From Paludibacter sp. UBA5753 (lineage in GTDB: Bacteria; Bacteroidota; Bacteroidia; Bacteroidales; Paludibacteraceae), in assembly GCA_002427615.1 (NCBI GenBank), contig DIFH01000130.1:1-56944 (forward strand): a stretch of 56,944 bases of DNA, read 5' to 3'. The position numbers were made by a program, and so were the translations under genes. The notes below the pieces were generated by a model that did no database searches, had not been told where the DNA came from, and worked only from the letters and a program-made list of their open reading frames with translations. Positions 45,349 to 53,484 of the stretch are shown in pieces. Position 1 is the stretch's first letter. Each line of letters starts with the position of its first letter.

Positions 45349-45903
45349 TTATTTTTTACCTGCAGATTTACCTGCTTTGCGGCGAACAACTTCACCCACA
45401 AAACGTACACCTTTTCCTTTGTATGGTTCCGGTTTGCGGAATGAGCGTATTTTTGCGCAAACTTGACCAATCAATTGTTTGTCTGCACTTTCTAATATAA
45501 TCAAAGGATTCTGGTTACGTTCGTTTTTGGTTTCTACTTTAATTTCAGCAGGTAATCCTAAAAAGATGTTGTGCGTGTAACCTAGCGCAAGTTCCAACAC
45601 CTGACCCTGATTAGAAACACGGTAACCAACACCTACTAATTCCAAACTTTTTTTGTATCCTTCGGAAACTCCGGTAATCATATTCTGAATCAACGAACGA
45701 TATAAACCGTGCATGGCACGATTTTGTTTCTCATCATCGGGACGTTTAACAGTACATACATTACCTTCGACCGATACTGTAATAATCGGGTTAATTTCTT
45801 GGGTTAATGTGCCTTTTTTTCCTTTAACGGTTACTACAGTGTCCTGTACCGTTACTGTTACTCCGGCGGGAATGTTAATGGGTAATTTTCCTATTCTTGA
45901 CAT
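45349..45903 (-). CDS. rplF: 50S ribosomal protein L6
   Basis: Two-domain protein at the factor-binding site, 184 aa from MSRIGKLPINIPAGV. The open frame continues upstream to 45936, but a strong AAGAGGAGG ribosome-binding site lies just before 45903 and the family starts there. The end KPEPYKGKGVRFVGEVVRRKAGKSAGKK is typical. Confidence 0.97.
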   Translation of the reverse strand: MSRIGKLPINIPAGVTVTVQDTVVTVKGKKGTLTQEINPIITVSVEGNVCTVKRPDDEKQNRAMHGLYRSLIQNMITGVSEGYKKSLELVGVGYRVSNQGQVLELALGYTHNIFLGLPAEIKVETKNERNQNPLIILESADKQLIGQVCAKIRSFRKPEPYKGKGVRFVGEVVRRKAGKSAGKK

Positions 45904-45920
45904 TTTTTTTCCTCCTCTTA

Positions 45921-46316
45921 TTAATAAATATAACAAATAACTTCACCGCCAATATGCAAATCGGCAGCTTCTTTGTTGGTCATAACACCTTTCGAGGTTG
46001 AAAGAATGGCAATACCCAAACCGTTCAATACGCGCGGCATGTCTTTGTGCCCAACATATTGACGAAGACCTGGAGTAGAAACACGAATCAATTTCTTGAT
46101 TGAGTTTACTTTGTTTACCGGATCGTACTTCAAGGCGATTTTGATGGTGCCCTGAGGTCCGTCCTCTACAAATTTGTAATTCAGGATATAACCTTTTTCA
46201 TGTAAAATGCGGGTTACTTCCTTTTTTAAGTTCGATGCGGGAACTTCCACCACCCGGTGGTTCGCTTTGATAGCATTCCGCAATCGGGTTAAATAATCTG
46301 CGATTGGATCTGTCAT
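45921..46316 (-). CDS. rpsH: 30S ribosomal protein S8
   Basis: Central-domain 16S rRNA binder, 131 aa. In E. coli it is the translational repressor of the spc operon. TDPIADYLTRLRNAIKANHRVVEVPASNLKKEV and the end STSKGVMTNKEAADLHIGGEVICYIY fit the family. It follows rpsN after a 125-nt gap. Confidence 0.98.
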   Translation of the reverse strand: MTDPIADYLTRLRNAIKANHRVVEVPASNLKKEVTRILHEKGYILNYKFVEDGPQGTIKIALKYDPVNKVNSIKKLIRVSTPGLRQYVGHKDMPRVLNGLGIAILSTSKGVMTNKEAADLHIGGEVICYIY

Positions 46317-46441
46317 AAAAATTGTTTTTTAAATTGATCCCGACTGTCGGGACAATATTTAATTATTTACTATTTGATAATTTACTATTTACCATTTATG
46401 AAATACCAACCAAATGGTCAATGGTAAAATTGTAAATGTGC
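46317..46441. repeat. Intergenic repeats between rpsN and rpsH
   Basis: Holds a small palindrome TCCCGACTGTCGGGA followed by degenerate units of the TTTACTATTT/TTTACCATTT type, related to the tandem repeat before nuoH. No coding function. Confidence 0.6.
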
Positions 46442-46711
46442 TTACCAACTTGCCTTTTTCACTCCGGGGATCAAGCCTTTCGAAGCCATTTCGCGGAACT
46501 GAATACGGGAAAGTCCGAATTGACGCATATATCCTTTTGGACGACCGGTAATTTTGCAACGGTTGTGCAAACGTACAGGCGACGCGTTTTTGGGTAATGC
46601 CTGAAGTCCATCGTAATTGCCTTCAGCGATTAATTTTTCACGTTTTGCAGCGAATTTCGCAACCAGTTTGGCTCTTTTTACCTCGCGGGCTTTCATTGAT
46701 TCTTTTGCCAT
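46442..46711 (-). CDS. rpsN: 30S ribosomal protein S14, zinc-free form
   Basis: Head protein near the A site, 89 aa. The family end RLHNRCKITGRPKGYMRQFGLSRIQFREMASKGLIPGVKKASW is present. It is the long form without the CxxC...CxxC zinc site, as is the L36 of this operon. It sits between rplE and rpsH. Confidence 0.98.
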   Translation of the reverse strand: MAKESMKAREVKRAKLVAKFAAKREKLIAEGNYDGLQALPKNASPVRLHNRCKITGRPKGYMRQFGLSRIQFREMASKGLIPGVKKASW

Positions 46712-46722
46712 TGTATCTCTAA

Positions 46723-47268
46723 TTAGTTTTTCTTAAAGGGTAATCCGAATTCTTTCAACAGGGCGAAACCTTCTTCATCGGTTGCGGCAGTGGTTACAAA
46801 CGTAATGTTCATACCCAACATACGGGATATTGCATCGATGTTGATTTCAGGGAAAATAATCTGCTCGGTGATACCGAGTGTATAATTTCCACGTCCATCG
46901 AGTTTGTTTTCGATACCTTTGAAGTCGCGAACACGTGGTAATGCAACACGGATAAGACGTTCCAGAAACTCGTACATACGATCGCCGCGCAAAGTTACGC
47001 GAACACCGATAGGCATTTTTTTACGCAACTTAAAGTTGGAAATATCTTTCTTGGATATTGTAGCCACTGCTTTCTGACCGGTAATAGTAGTCATTTCGTT
47101 AATAGCCACTTCGATAATTTTTTTATCGGCTACAGCAATACCCAATCCCTGGTTCAATACTATTTTTTCGAGTTTCGGAGCTTGCATGACTGAACTGTAA
47201 CCAAACTCTTTCATTAAGACCGGAACGATGCGTTCTCTGTAATCTTGTTTTAAACTTGCTGTGTTCAT
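46723..47268 (-). CDS. rplE: 50S ribosomal protein L5
   Basis: 5S rRNA binder in the central protuberance, 181 aa. KLEKIVLNQGLGIAVADKK, TGQKAVATISKKDISNFKLRKKMPIGVRVTLRG and GITEQIIFPEINIDAI are typical. Start is 2 nt after the rplX stop. Confidence 0.98.
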   Translation of the reverse strand: MNTASLKQDYRERIVPVLMKEFGYSSVMQAPKLEKIVLNQGLGIAVADKKIIEVAINEMTTITGQKAVATISKKDISNFKLRKKMPIGVRVTLRGDRMYEFLERLIRVALPRVRDFKGIENKLDGRGNYTLGITEQIIFPEINIDAISRMLGMNITFVTTAATDEEGFALLKEFGLPFKKN

Positions 47269-47270
47269 TT

Positions 47271-47582
47271 TTAAATTTTTCCTCCTGATTTTTTAGAAAT
47301 GCGCACCAATTTACCTTCAGCATTCAATTTGCGTCCAACGCGAACGGGCTTACCGTTCTCGGCAGGATTCAAATTTGAAATATGAATAGCAGCTTCTTTC
47401 TTTACGATACCCCCTTGAGGGCTTTTCGCGTTAGGTTTGGTGCTCTTTGACACCATATTTACTCCTTCTACGATGGCGCGTTGTTCTTTCACAAGAACTT
47501 CCAACACGCGGCCGGTTTTGCCTTTGTCAACTCCGGCATTTACGTAAACGGTATCCCCTTTTTTTATGTGTAATTTACTCAT
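47271..47582 (-). CDS. rplX: 50S ribosomal protein L24
   Basis: Early-assembly initiator protein of the 50S, 103 aa. The KOW motif is KKGDTVYVNAGVDKGKTGRVLEVLVKEQRAIVEGVN. ATG at 47582 is preferred to the GTG one codon earlier. It lies between rplN and rplE. Confidence 0.97.
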   Translation of the reverse strand: MSKLHIKKGDTVYVNAGVDKGKTGRVLEVLVKEQRAIVEGVNMVSKSTKPNAKSPQGGIVKKEAAIHISNLNPAENGKPVRVGRKLNAEGKLVRISKKSGGKI

Positions 47583-47603
47583 CACTAATTTATTTTTCGA
47601 AGA

Positions 47604-47969
47604 TTAAAGCACTTCAGGTGCAAGTGATATGATTTTCATGTTGGTAGCACGCAATTCGCGGGCTACGGGGCCGAATATACGGCTTCCGCGGATTTCACCG
47701 GCATTGTTTAATAGTACGCAGGCATTATCGTCAAAACGAATATAAGAACCGTCGGCACGACGTACTTCTTTTTTCGTACGAACTACAACTGCTTTTGAAA
47801 CGATACCTTTTTTGATTTCAGATGAAGGGATTACACTCTTCACTGTTACCACAATAATATCGCCAAGCGTGGCGTAACGTTTGCTGGTTCCTCCTAATAC
47901 ACGGATACAAAGGGCTTCTTTGGCTCCACTGTTATCCGCTACTACGAGTCTTGATTCTTGTTGTATCAT
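47604..47969 (-). CDS. rplN: 50S ribosomal protein L14
   Basis: Subunit-interface protein that forms bridges to 16S rRNA, 121 aa. MIQQESRLVVADNSGAKEALCIRVLGG, RADGSYIRFDDNACVLLNN and the end IISLAPEVL are the family standard. Confidence 0.98.
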   Translation of the reverse strand: MIQQESRLVVADNSGAKEALCIRVLGGTSKRYATLGDIIVVTVKSVIPSSEIKKGIVSKAVVVRTKKEVRRADGSYIRFDDNACVLLNNAGEIRGSRIFGPVARELRATNMKIISLAPEVL

Positions 47970-47971
47970 AA

Positions 47972-48229
47972 TTACTTAACTCTTTCGATAATTTCAGTTA
48001 ATCTCCATCTTTTTAGTTTACTCAGCGGACGGGTTTCCATGATACGAACTGTATCTCCAATGTTACATTCGTTCTTCTCGTCATGAGCATGATATTTTTT
48101 TGTCTTATTTACGAATTTACCGTAAATAGGGTGTTTTTCTTTCCACTTAACAGCCACTGTAATGGTTTTATCCATTTTGTTGCTGAAAACGACACCCGTT
48201 CTTTCTTTTCTTAAATTTCTTGTTTCCAT
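47972..48229 (-). CDS. rpsQ: 30S ribosomal protein S17
   Basis: Primary 16S rRNA binder, 85 aa from METRNLRKERTGVVFSNKMDKTITVAV. The open frame reaches upstream to 48280, overlapping rpmC, but the extra 17 residues are foreign to the family, so the internal ATG is chosen. Two bases separate it from rplN. Confidence 0.97.
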   Translation of the reverse strand: METRNLRKERTGVVFSNKMDKTITVAVKWKEKHPIYGKFVNKTKKYHAHDEKNECNIGDTVRIMETRPLSKLKRWRLTEIIERVK

Positions 48230-48242
48230 CAGGATCTGAATT

Positions 48243-48437
48243 TTATTGATTAATTTCACGCTGACGTAACTCAGTAGCAAAACGTGCGATAGTTCTACGA
48301 ACCACTTTTATTTGCAACGGATTGTCGAGCGGAGAAATGGCATGATTCAATTTTAAACGAACCAAATGCTCTCGTTCAGCATCCAGGCGTTCTTGAATCT
48401 CTTTAGTGTTCAATTCTTTAATTTCTCTTGTTTTCAT
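48243..48437 (-). CDS. rpmC: 50S ribosomal protein L29
   Basis: Two-helix protein near the exit tunnel that helps trigger factor and SRP docking, 64 aa. MKTREIKELNTKEIQERLDAEREHLVRLKL and the end RRTIARFATELRQREINQ are typical. It lies between rplP and rpsQ. Confidence 0.97.
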   Translation of the reverse strand: MKTREIKELNTKEIQERLDAEREHLVRLKLNHAISPLDNPLQIKVVRRTIARFATELRQREINQ

Positions 48438-48443
48438 TTTTCC

Positions 48444-48878
48444 TTACACATTTTGAGAGGTAAAATCATAATCGCGTCTTACTACAAATTTGGTAGTAAC
48501 AGGTAGTTTTTGGGCAGCCAAACGCAATGCTTCTTTGGCAATTTCGAAGGACACACCTTCTACTTCAAACAGTATGCGTCCCGGTGTAACAGGAGCTACG
48601 AATCCTTCAGGAGCGCCTTTACCTTTACCCATACGAACCTCTGCAGGTTTTTTGGTAATCGGTTTATCAGGGAATATCCGAATCCAGATTTGTCCTTGAC
48701 GTTGCATATAGCGGGTTACAGCAATACGGGCAGCTTCAATTTGGCGACCAGTTAACCATTTTGATTCCAGAGATTTAATTCCAAAAGAACCGAACGCCAA
48801 CTGATTACCTCTTTGGGCATTTCCTTTCATGCGCCCTTTTTGCTGTCTCCTGAACTTTGTTTTCTTAGGTTGTAACAT
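48444..48878 (-). CDS. rplP: 50S ribosomal protein L16
   Basis: Binds near the A site and helps place tRNA, 144 aa. LQPKKTKFRRQQKGRMKGNAQRGNQLAFGSFGIKSLE and MGKGKGAPEGFVAPVTPGRILFEVEG are diagnostic. It follows rpsC in the S10-spc order. Confidence 0.98.
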   Translation of the reverse strand: MLQPKKTKFRRQQKGRMKGNAQRGNQLAFGSFGIKSLESKWLTGRQIEAARIAVTRYMQRQGQIWIRIFPDKPITKKPAEVRMGKGKGAPEGFVAPVTPGRILFEVEGVSFEIAKEALRLAAQKLPVTTKFVVRRDYDFTSQNV

Positions 48879-48909
48879 AATTTCCTTAAATCAAATTCAT
48901 TATTAACAG

Positions 48910-49674
48910 TTAATTTTTTCTCTTTTTAAAACCACCTTTACCGCCACGGTCGTTGCGATCTTTGCGATCTCCACGTTCGTTGTTGTAACGCTCGCCACCG
49001 CCGCGAGATACTTCTTTGGTAGCTGTAAAGTTTGGAGCCAAGTCTTTTTTGCCGTAAACTTCGCCACGGCAAATCCATACTTTGATACCGATAATACCAA
49101 CCTTAGTCAAAGCTTCGGCATGAGCGTAATCGATATCTGCCCTGAAGGTATGCAGAGGAGTACGTCCTTCTTTATACATTTCCGAACGAGCCATCTCGGC
49201 TCCATTCAAACGACCAGAACATTGAATTTTGATACCTTCAGCTCCCATGCGCATGGTAGAGGCGATAGCCATCTTGGTAGCGCGACGGTAAGCGATTTTA
49301 CCTTCAACCTGACGTGCCACATTGTTGGCAACGATGACAGCATCTAATTCAGGACGTTTAATTTCGAAGATATTGATCTGGATATCCTTATCGGTTACCT
49401 TTTTCAATTCTTCTTTCAGTTTATCAACTTCCTGTCCGCCTTTACCGATAATGATACCAGGGCGTGCAGTACATACAGTTATAGTTACCAATTTCAACGT
49501 ACGTTCGATAACGATACGCGATACGCTTGCTTTAGCTAAACGGGCATTGAGGTATTTTCTGATTTTGCTGTCTTCAAGTAGGGTATCGCCATAATTGTTG
49601 CCACCGTACCAGTTTGAATCCCATCCACGGATAATTCCTAAGCGGTTACTTATCGGATTAATTTTTTGTCCCAT
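48910..49674 (-). CDS. rpsC: 30S ribosomal protein S3
   Basis: mRNA-entry protein with helicase activity, 254 aa. The KH domain is TVCTARPGIIIGKGGQEVDKLKEEL, and the C-domain RADIDYAHAEALTKVGIIGIKVWICRGEVYGKKDL is standard. Beyond residue about 218 it has a low-complexity Arg/Gly/Asn/Asp tail (GGGERYNNERGDRKDRNDRGG), longer than in E. coli (233 aa). Confidence 0.98.
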   Translation of the reverse strand: MGQKINPISNRLGIIRGWDSNWYGGNNYGDTLLEDSKIRKYLNARLAKASVSRIVIERTLKLVTITVCTARPGIIIGKGGQEVDKLKEELKKVTDKDIQINIFEIKRPELDAVIVANNVARQVEGKIAYRRATKMAIASTMRMGAEGIKIQCSGRLNGAEMARSEMYKEGRTPLHTFRADIDYAHAEALTKVGIIGIKVWICRGEVYGKKDLAPNFTATKEVSRGGGERYNNERGDRKDRNDRGGKGGFKKRKN

Positions 49675-49681
49675 CGAGCAA

Positions 49682-50092
49682 TTAAATTTCGTTATCGTTA
49701 GTATTTTTGGTATCTACAAATATAGTTACGTGGTTCGAGCGTTTGCGAACGCGGTAACCGCGACCCTGAGGAGCGGTACGTAAGCGTTTCAACATGGTGG
49801 CTGAATCCACAGCTATATTACTTACATATAAATTAGCATTATCGGCTTTTTGCTCGGTTTTTGCTTCCCAGTTAGCAACAGCTGATTTTAATAATTTTTC
49901 TAATCTTCCCGAAGCTTCTTTCGACGAAAACTTCAGTACGCTTAACGCTTTGTTTACTTCCATACCGCGTATCATATCGGCCACAAGGCGCATTTTGCGT
50001 GGTGAAGTAGGAACGTCGTTGAGCTTAGCAAAGTAAAGAGACTTGTTGGCTTCTTTTCTTTCTTCGGCTGATATTTTTTTTCTTGCACCCAT
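49682..50092 (-). CDS. rplV: 50S ribosomal protein L22
   Basis: Exit-tunnel protein, 136 aa. SPRKMRLVADMIRGMEVNKALSVLKF and the tunnel loop region LKRLRTAPQGRGYRVRKRSNHVTIFVD are clear. The hairpin in the tunnel is where macrolide-resistance changes arise in other bacteria; nothing unusual is seen here. Confidence 0.98.
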   Translation of the reverse strand: MGARKKISAEERKEANKSLYFAKLNDVPTSPRKMRLVADMIRGMEVNKALSVLKFSSKEASGRLEKLLKSAVANWEAKTEQKADNANLYVSNIAVDSATMLKRLRTAPQGRGYRVRKRSNHVTIFVDTKNTNDNEI

Positions 50093-50137
50093 TTTCTTTG
50101 AAATGTTTATTTTTTTCTGATTTAAAATTTCAATGGA

Positions 50138-50404
50138 TTATTTCTTTTTTCCACCGTGACCGCGGAAGTTACGAGTAGGTGAAAATTCGCCTAACTTGTG
50201 TCCTACCATATTTTCGGTTATATATACGGGAATAAACTTGTTTCCATTGTGAACTGCAATTGTGTGACCTACAAAATCAGGCGATATCATTGAAGCGCGA
50301 GCCCATGTTTTGATCACGGTTTTTTTACCGCTTTCATTCATGGCTAAAACTTTAGTTTCAAGCTTCAAATTGATGTAGGGTCCTTTTTTTAATGAACGGC
50401 TCAT
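50138..50404 (-). CDS. rpsS: 30S ribosomal protein S19
   Basis: Head protein that pairs with S13, 88 aa. MSRSLKKGPYINLKLETKVLAMN, TWARASMISPDFVGHTIAVHNGNKFIPVYITENMVGHKLGEFSPTR is the family pattern. It lies between rplB and rplV. Confidence 0.98.
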   Translation of the reverse strand: MSRSLKKGPYINLKLETKVLAMNESGKKTVIKTWARASMISPDFVGHTIAVHNGNKFIPVYITENMVGHKLGEFSPTRNFRGHGGKKK

Positions 50405-50426
50405 ATTATTTACTTAATTTTTTCGA

Positions 50427-51251
50427 TTATTTTTTCTTTCTTTCAATAATATATTGACTCGATTGTTTTTTCGGAGCACGTGTTTTGTACCCTTTAGCTA
50501 ACAAGCCTTTACGTGAACGTGGGTGTCCACCTGATGCACGGCCTTCTCCACCGCCCATGGGGTGATCAACCGGGTTCATAGCTACACCACGTACGCGAGG
50601 ACGACGTCCAAGCCAACGTGAGCGACCTGCTTTTCCTGATCTCTCAAGAGCATGATCTGAGTTCCCTACCGTTCCAATAGTTGCTTTACAAGTTGCAAGT
50701 ATTTTACGAACTTCACCCGAAGGTAACTTGACAATTGCATATTTGTCTTCGCGTGAAGTCAACTGTGCAAATGTTCCTGCCGAACGTACCATCGCGGCAC
50801 CTTGGCCCGGCCGTAATTCAATGTTGTGAATTATGGTTCCCAGCGGAATGTTTTGCAAAGGCAATGAATTACCAACTTCAGGAGCAGCATTCTCCCCCGA
50901 AAGTATTACCTGATCCACCTGCAATCCGTTTGGTGCAAGAATGTATCTTTTTTCCCCATCAGCATAATAAAGCAAAGCGATACGCGCCGAACGGTTCGGA
51001 TCGTATTCAATTGATTTAACTGTTGCAGGAACACCGTCTTTGTTGCGTTTAAAGTCAATTACTCTATATTTCTTCTTGTGACCGCCACCAATGTAGCGCA
51101 TGGTCATTTTACCATCATGGTTACGACCACCGGATTTACCTCCGCCTGTTACAAGAGATTTTTCTGGCGCACTCGCAGTAATTGTGTCGAATGTGCCAAT
51201 AATCTTGTGTCTCTGCCCCGGTGTTGTGGGCATTAATTTACGTACAGCCAT
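50427..51251 (-). CDS. rplB: 50S ribosomal protein L2
   Basis: One of the oldest ribosomal proteins, needed for subunit joining and peptidyl transfer, 274 aa. The GVAMNPVDHPMGGGEGR motif near residue 223 holds the conserved histidine close to the active site. KYRVIDFKRNKDGVPATVKSIEYDPNRSARIALL is also typical. Confidence 0.98.
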   Translation of the reverse strand: MAVRKLMPTTPGQRHKIIGTFDTITASAPEKSLVTGGGKSGGRNHDGKMTMRYIGGGHKKKYRVIDFKRNKDGVPATVKSIEYDPNRSARIALLYYADGEKRYILAPNGLQVDQVILSGENAAPEVGNSLPLQNIPLGTIIHNIELRPGQGAAMVRSAGTFAQLTSREDKYAIVKLPSGEVRKILATCKATIGTVGNSDHALERSGKAGRSRWLGRRPRVRGVAMNPVDHPMGGGEGRASGGHPRSRKGLLAKGYKTRAPKKQSSQYIIERKKK

Positions 51252-51348
51252 TTATTTATTTTGATTTACTATTTATCCATTTACAATTTACCATTTTAAA
51301 CATTGTCCTTTCATAGGAAATGGTACATGTTTAAATAGTCAATTTTTT

Positions 51349-51639
51349 TTAGATATTGCTATAAAAATCGATTTGTTCTCCTTTTTTCACTGTAACGATG
51401 GCTTTTTTATAAGCCGACGTTTTACCATTAATAGCGCCGCTTTTTGTAAAACGACTTTTTATCTTTGGCGCTACGACGAGCGTATTGACATCAGTTACAG
51501 TTACATTATACATTGCTTCGACTGCCTGTTTGATTTGAATCTTGTTAGCGTCCTTTTGAACTCTAAAGCCATAGCGGTTCAGTTTGTCGCCCAGCTTAGT
51601 CATCTTTTCTGTAACGATTGGTTTTATTATAATTCCCAT
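51349..51639 (-). CDS. rplW: 50S ribosomal protein L23
   Basis: Exit-site docking protein for trigger factor and SRP, 96 aa. It starts MGIIIKPIVTEKMTKLGDKLNRYGF and has the VEAMYNVTVTDVNTLV segment. The gap of 97 nt before rplB holds degenerate TTTACNATTT units. Confidence 0.97.
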   Translation of the reverse strand: MGIIIKPIVTEKMTKLGDKLNRYGFRVQKDANKIQIKQAVEAMYNVTVTDVNTLVVAPKIKSRFTKSGAINGKTSAYKKAIVTVKKGEQIDFYSNI

Positions 51640-51650
51640 TTCTGTCCTCC

Positions 51651-52280
51651 TTATGCTTTAAATATTTGTTCAATTGCGGCAACCGAATCTTCGGTTAATA
51701 CAAGCGATTTCGCATTAAGCACTATGTAAGTGTTTAATTCAGAAACTGTTACGACATTTACCTTGGGTAAATTACGAGCCGACAAATATACGTTTTTATT
51801 TGCATTTGCTAAAACAATTAACGGTTTTTTATCAGCAACTTGTAAACTTTTTGTCATGGCTACGAATTCTTTGGTTTTCGGAGCGTCAAATTGCAGATTT
51901 TCAACCACAGTAATGAGGCTGTTTGCTGCTTTGTATGACAATGCCGATTTGCGGGCAAGTTGTTTTACTCTTTTGTTGAGTTTGAAGCTGTAATCGCGTG
52001 GAACCGGACCAAACATACGGCCACCGCCTACGCGAACACCCGATTTGATATCACCCGGACGAGCGCCGCCTCCGCCTTTTTGCTTTCCTAATTTGCGGGT
52101 ACTGCCTGCCAATTGACTTCTGCCTTTTGACGAGTGTGTTCCCTGACGTTGATTAGCCAAATATTGTTTCACATCTAAATAAATAGCATGGTCGTTTGGC
52201 TCAATACCGAAGACAGTATCGTTTAGCGATACAACTCTTCCTGTGTCTTCTCCTTTAATATTTACTACTTTCAGTTCCAT
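51651..52280 (-). CDS. rplD: 50S ribosomal protein L4
   Basis: Tunnel-lining protein, 209 aa, which in E. coli also regulates the S10 operon. The tunnel loop is RQGTHSSKGRSQLAGSTRKLGKQKGGGGARPGDIKSGVRVGGGRMFGP. It lies between rplC and rplW. Confidence 0.98.
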   Translation of the reverse strand: MELKVVNIKGEDTGRVVSLNDTVFGIEPNDHAIYLDVKQYLANQRQGTHSSKGRSQLAGSTRKLGKQKGGGGARPGDIKSGVRVGGGRMFGPVPRDYSFKLNKRVKQLARKSALSYKAANSLITVVENLQFDAPKTKEFVAMTKSLQVADKKPLIVLANANKNVYLSARNLPKVNVVTVSELNTYIVLNAKSLVLTEDSVAAIEQIFKA

Positions 52281-52282
52281 GG

Positions 52283-52900
52283 TTATTTATTGATGATTAC
52301 GATTGAACCTTTAGCTCCCGGAACCGAACCTTTAATCAGGATCAAGTTGTGTTCGGGAATTACTTTTAATACCTGTAAGTTTTGAACAGTTACCTGATCG
52401 CCACCCATACGTCCACCCATACGCATACCTTTAAATACACGTGAAGGATATGAGGATGCTCCTAACGAACCCGGGGCACGCAAACGGTTATGCTGACCAT
52501 GAGTCGATTGTCCTACCCCGCCAAATCCGTGGCGTTTTACAACACCCTGGAATCCTTTACCTTTCGAAGTTCCAACTACATCGACAAATGTATCTGCTTC
52601 GAACATTTCTACGGTGATAGCATCACCTAATTTGAATTCAGTTTCAAATCCTTTGAACTCAACCAAGTGTCTTTGAGGAGCTACTCCGGCTGCTTTGAAA
52701 ATTCCGGCTTCAGCTTTGTTGGTATGTTTTTCAGTTTTAGTCTGAAAACCTACCTGTACAGCTTCGTAACCGTCAGTTTCTACAGTCTTGATTTGAGTAA
52801 CAACACAAGGACCTGCTTCGATAACAGTGCATGGTACATTTTTACCATCGGCACTGAAAACGGATGTCATTCCGATTTTTTTTCCTAATAATCCTGGCAT
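52283..52900 (-). CDS. rplC: 50S ribosomal protein L3
   Basis: Early 23S rRNA binder with a loop reaching the peptidyl-transferase centre, 205 aa. GKGFQGVVKRHGFGGVGQSTHGQHNRLRAPGSLG contains the Gln that is methylated by PrmB in other bacteria. Follows rpsJ after a gap holding an inverted repeat doublet. Confidence 0.98.
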   Translation of the reverse strand: MPGLLGKKIGMTSVFSADGKNVPCTVIEAGPCVVTQIKTVETDGYEAVQVGFQTKTEKHTNKAEAGIFKAAGVAPQRHLVEFKGFETEFKLGDAITVEMFEADTFVDVVGTSKGKGFQGVVKRHGFGGVGQSTHGQHNRLRAPGSLGASSYPSRVFKGMRMGGRMGGDQVTVQNLQVLKVIPEHNLILIKGSVPGAKGSIVIINK

Positions 52901-52917
52901 TTCAATTGTTGTTTAAA

Positions 52918-53007
52918 GACCCCTAACCCCTTAAAGGGGGACCGGTCATGTTTACTTAATAATATTCTAAAACCACTCTTTGCTCCCCTTTTAGGGAGCA
53001 GGGGTTC
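52918..53007. repeat. Inverted doublet of C-rich palindromic repeat
   Basis: GACCCCTAACCCCTTAAAGG (from 52918) and, inverted, CTCCCCTTTTAGGGAGCAGG (from 52983) nearly fill the gap between rpsJ and rplC. The right copy ends one base before the rpsJ stop codon. Confidence 0.75.
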
Positions 53008-53313
53008 TTACACTTTAATTTCTACTTCTACACCACTTGGCAATTCAAGTTTCATCAACGCATCAACAGTCTTAGCTGTGGAGCTGTAAATGTCGATAAG
53101 ACGTTTATAAGAACAAAGTTCGAATTGTTCACGCGATTTTTTGTTCACGAAAGTCGAACGGTTTACAGTAAAGATGCGTTTATGCGTTGGAAGTGGAATT
53201 GGACCGCTTACTACTGCACCGGTAGCTTTTACTGTCTTTACGATTTTTTCGGCCGATTTGTCAACCAGGTTGTGATCGTAAGATTTCAATTTGATACGAA
53301 TTTTTTGACTCAT
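53008..53313 (-). CDS. rpsJ: 30S ribosomal protein S10
   Basis: Head protein and partner of NusB in antitermination, 101 aa. QKIRIKLKSYDHNLVDKSAEKIVKTVKATGAVVSGPIPLPTHKRIFTVNRSTFVNKKSREQFE is the family sequence. It begins the S10 operon part of the run, 171 nt after fusA. Confidence 0.98.
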   Translation of the reverse strand: MSQKIRIKLKSYDHNLVDKSAEKIVKTVKATGAVVSGPIPLPTHKRIFTVNRSTFVNKKSREQFELCSYKRLIDIYSSTAKTVDALMKLELPSGVEVEIKV

Positions 53314-53332
53314 ACTAAAATTTAGCCTTCTT

Positions 53333-53484
53333 AATTCCCCAAAGGGGGAAATTCAGCAAGCATTTTTAAATTGTTGTTAAATTATTTATCTGTTTATTTT
53401 TCTGATTAAGAGTCATTCACTAATCAAAAATTCATTATTTCCAACTTAGCTCCATAAAATCCTCCTTCGGGGATGTAAGGGGCT
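53333..53484. repeat. Inverted doublet of C-rich palindromic repeat
   Basis: AATTCCCCAAAGGGGGAAATT (53333 on) and, near the fusA stop, CCTCCTTCGGGGATGTAAGG (53461 on) lie at the two edges of the fusA-rpsJ gap. Similar to the doublets at 41307 and 52918. Confidence 0.65.
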
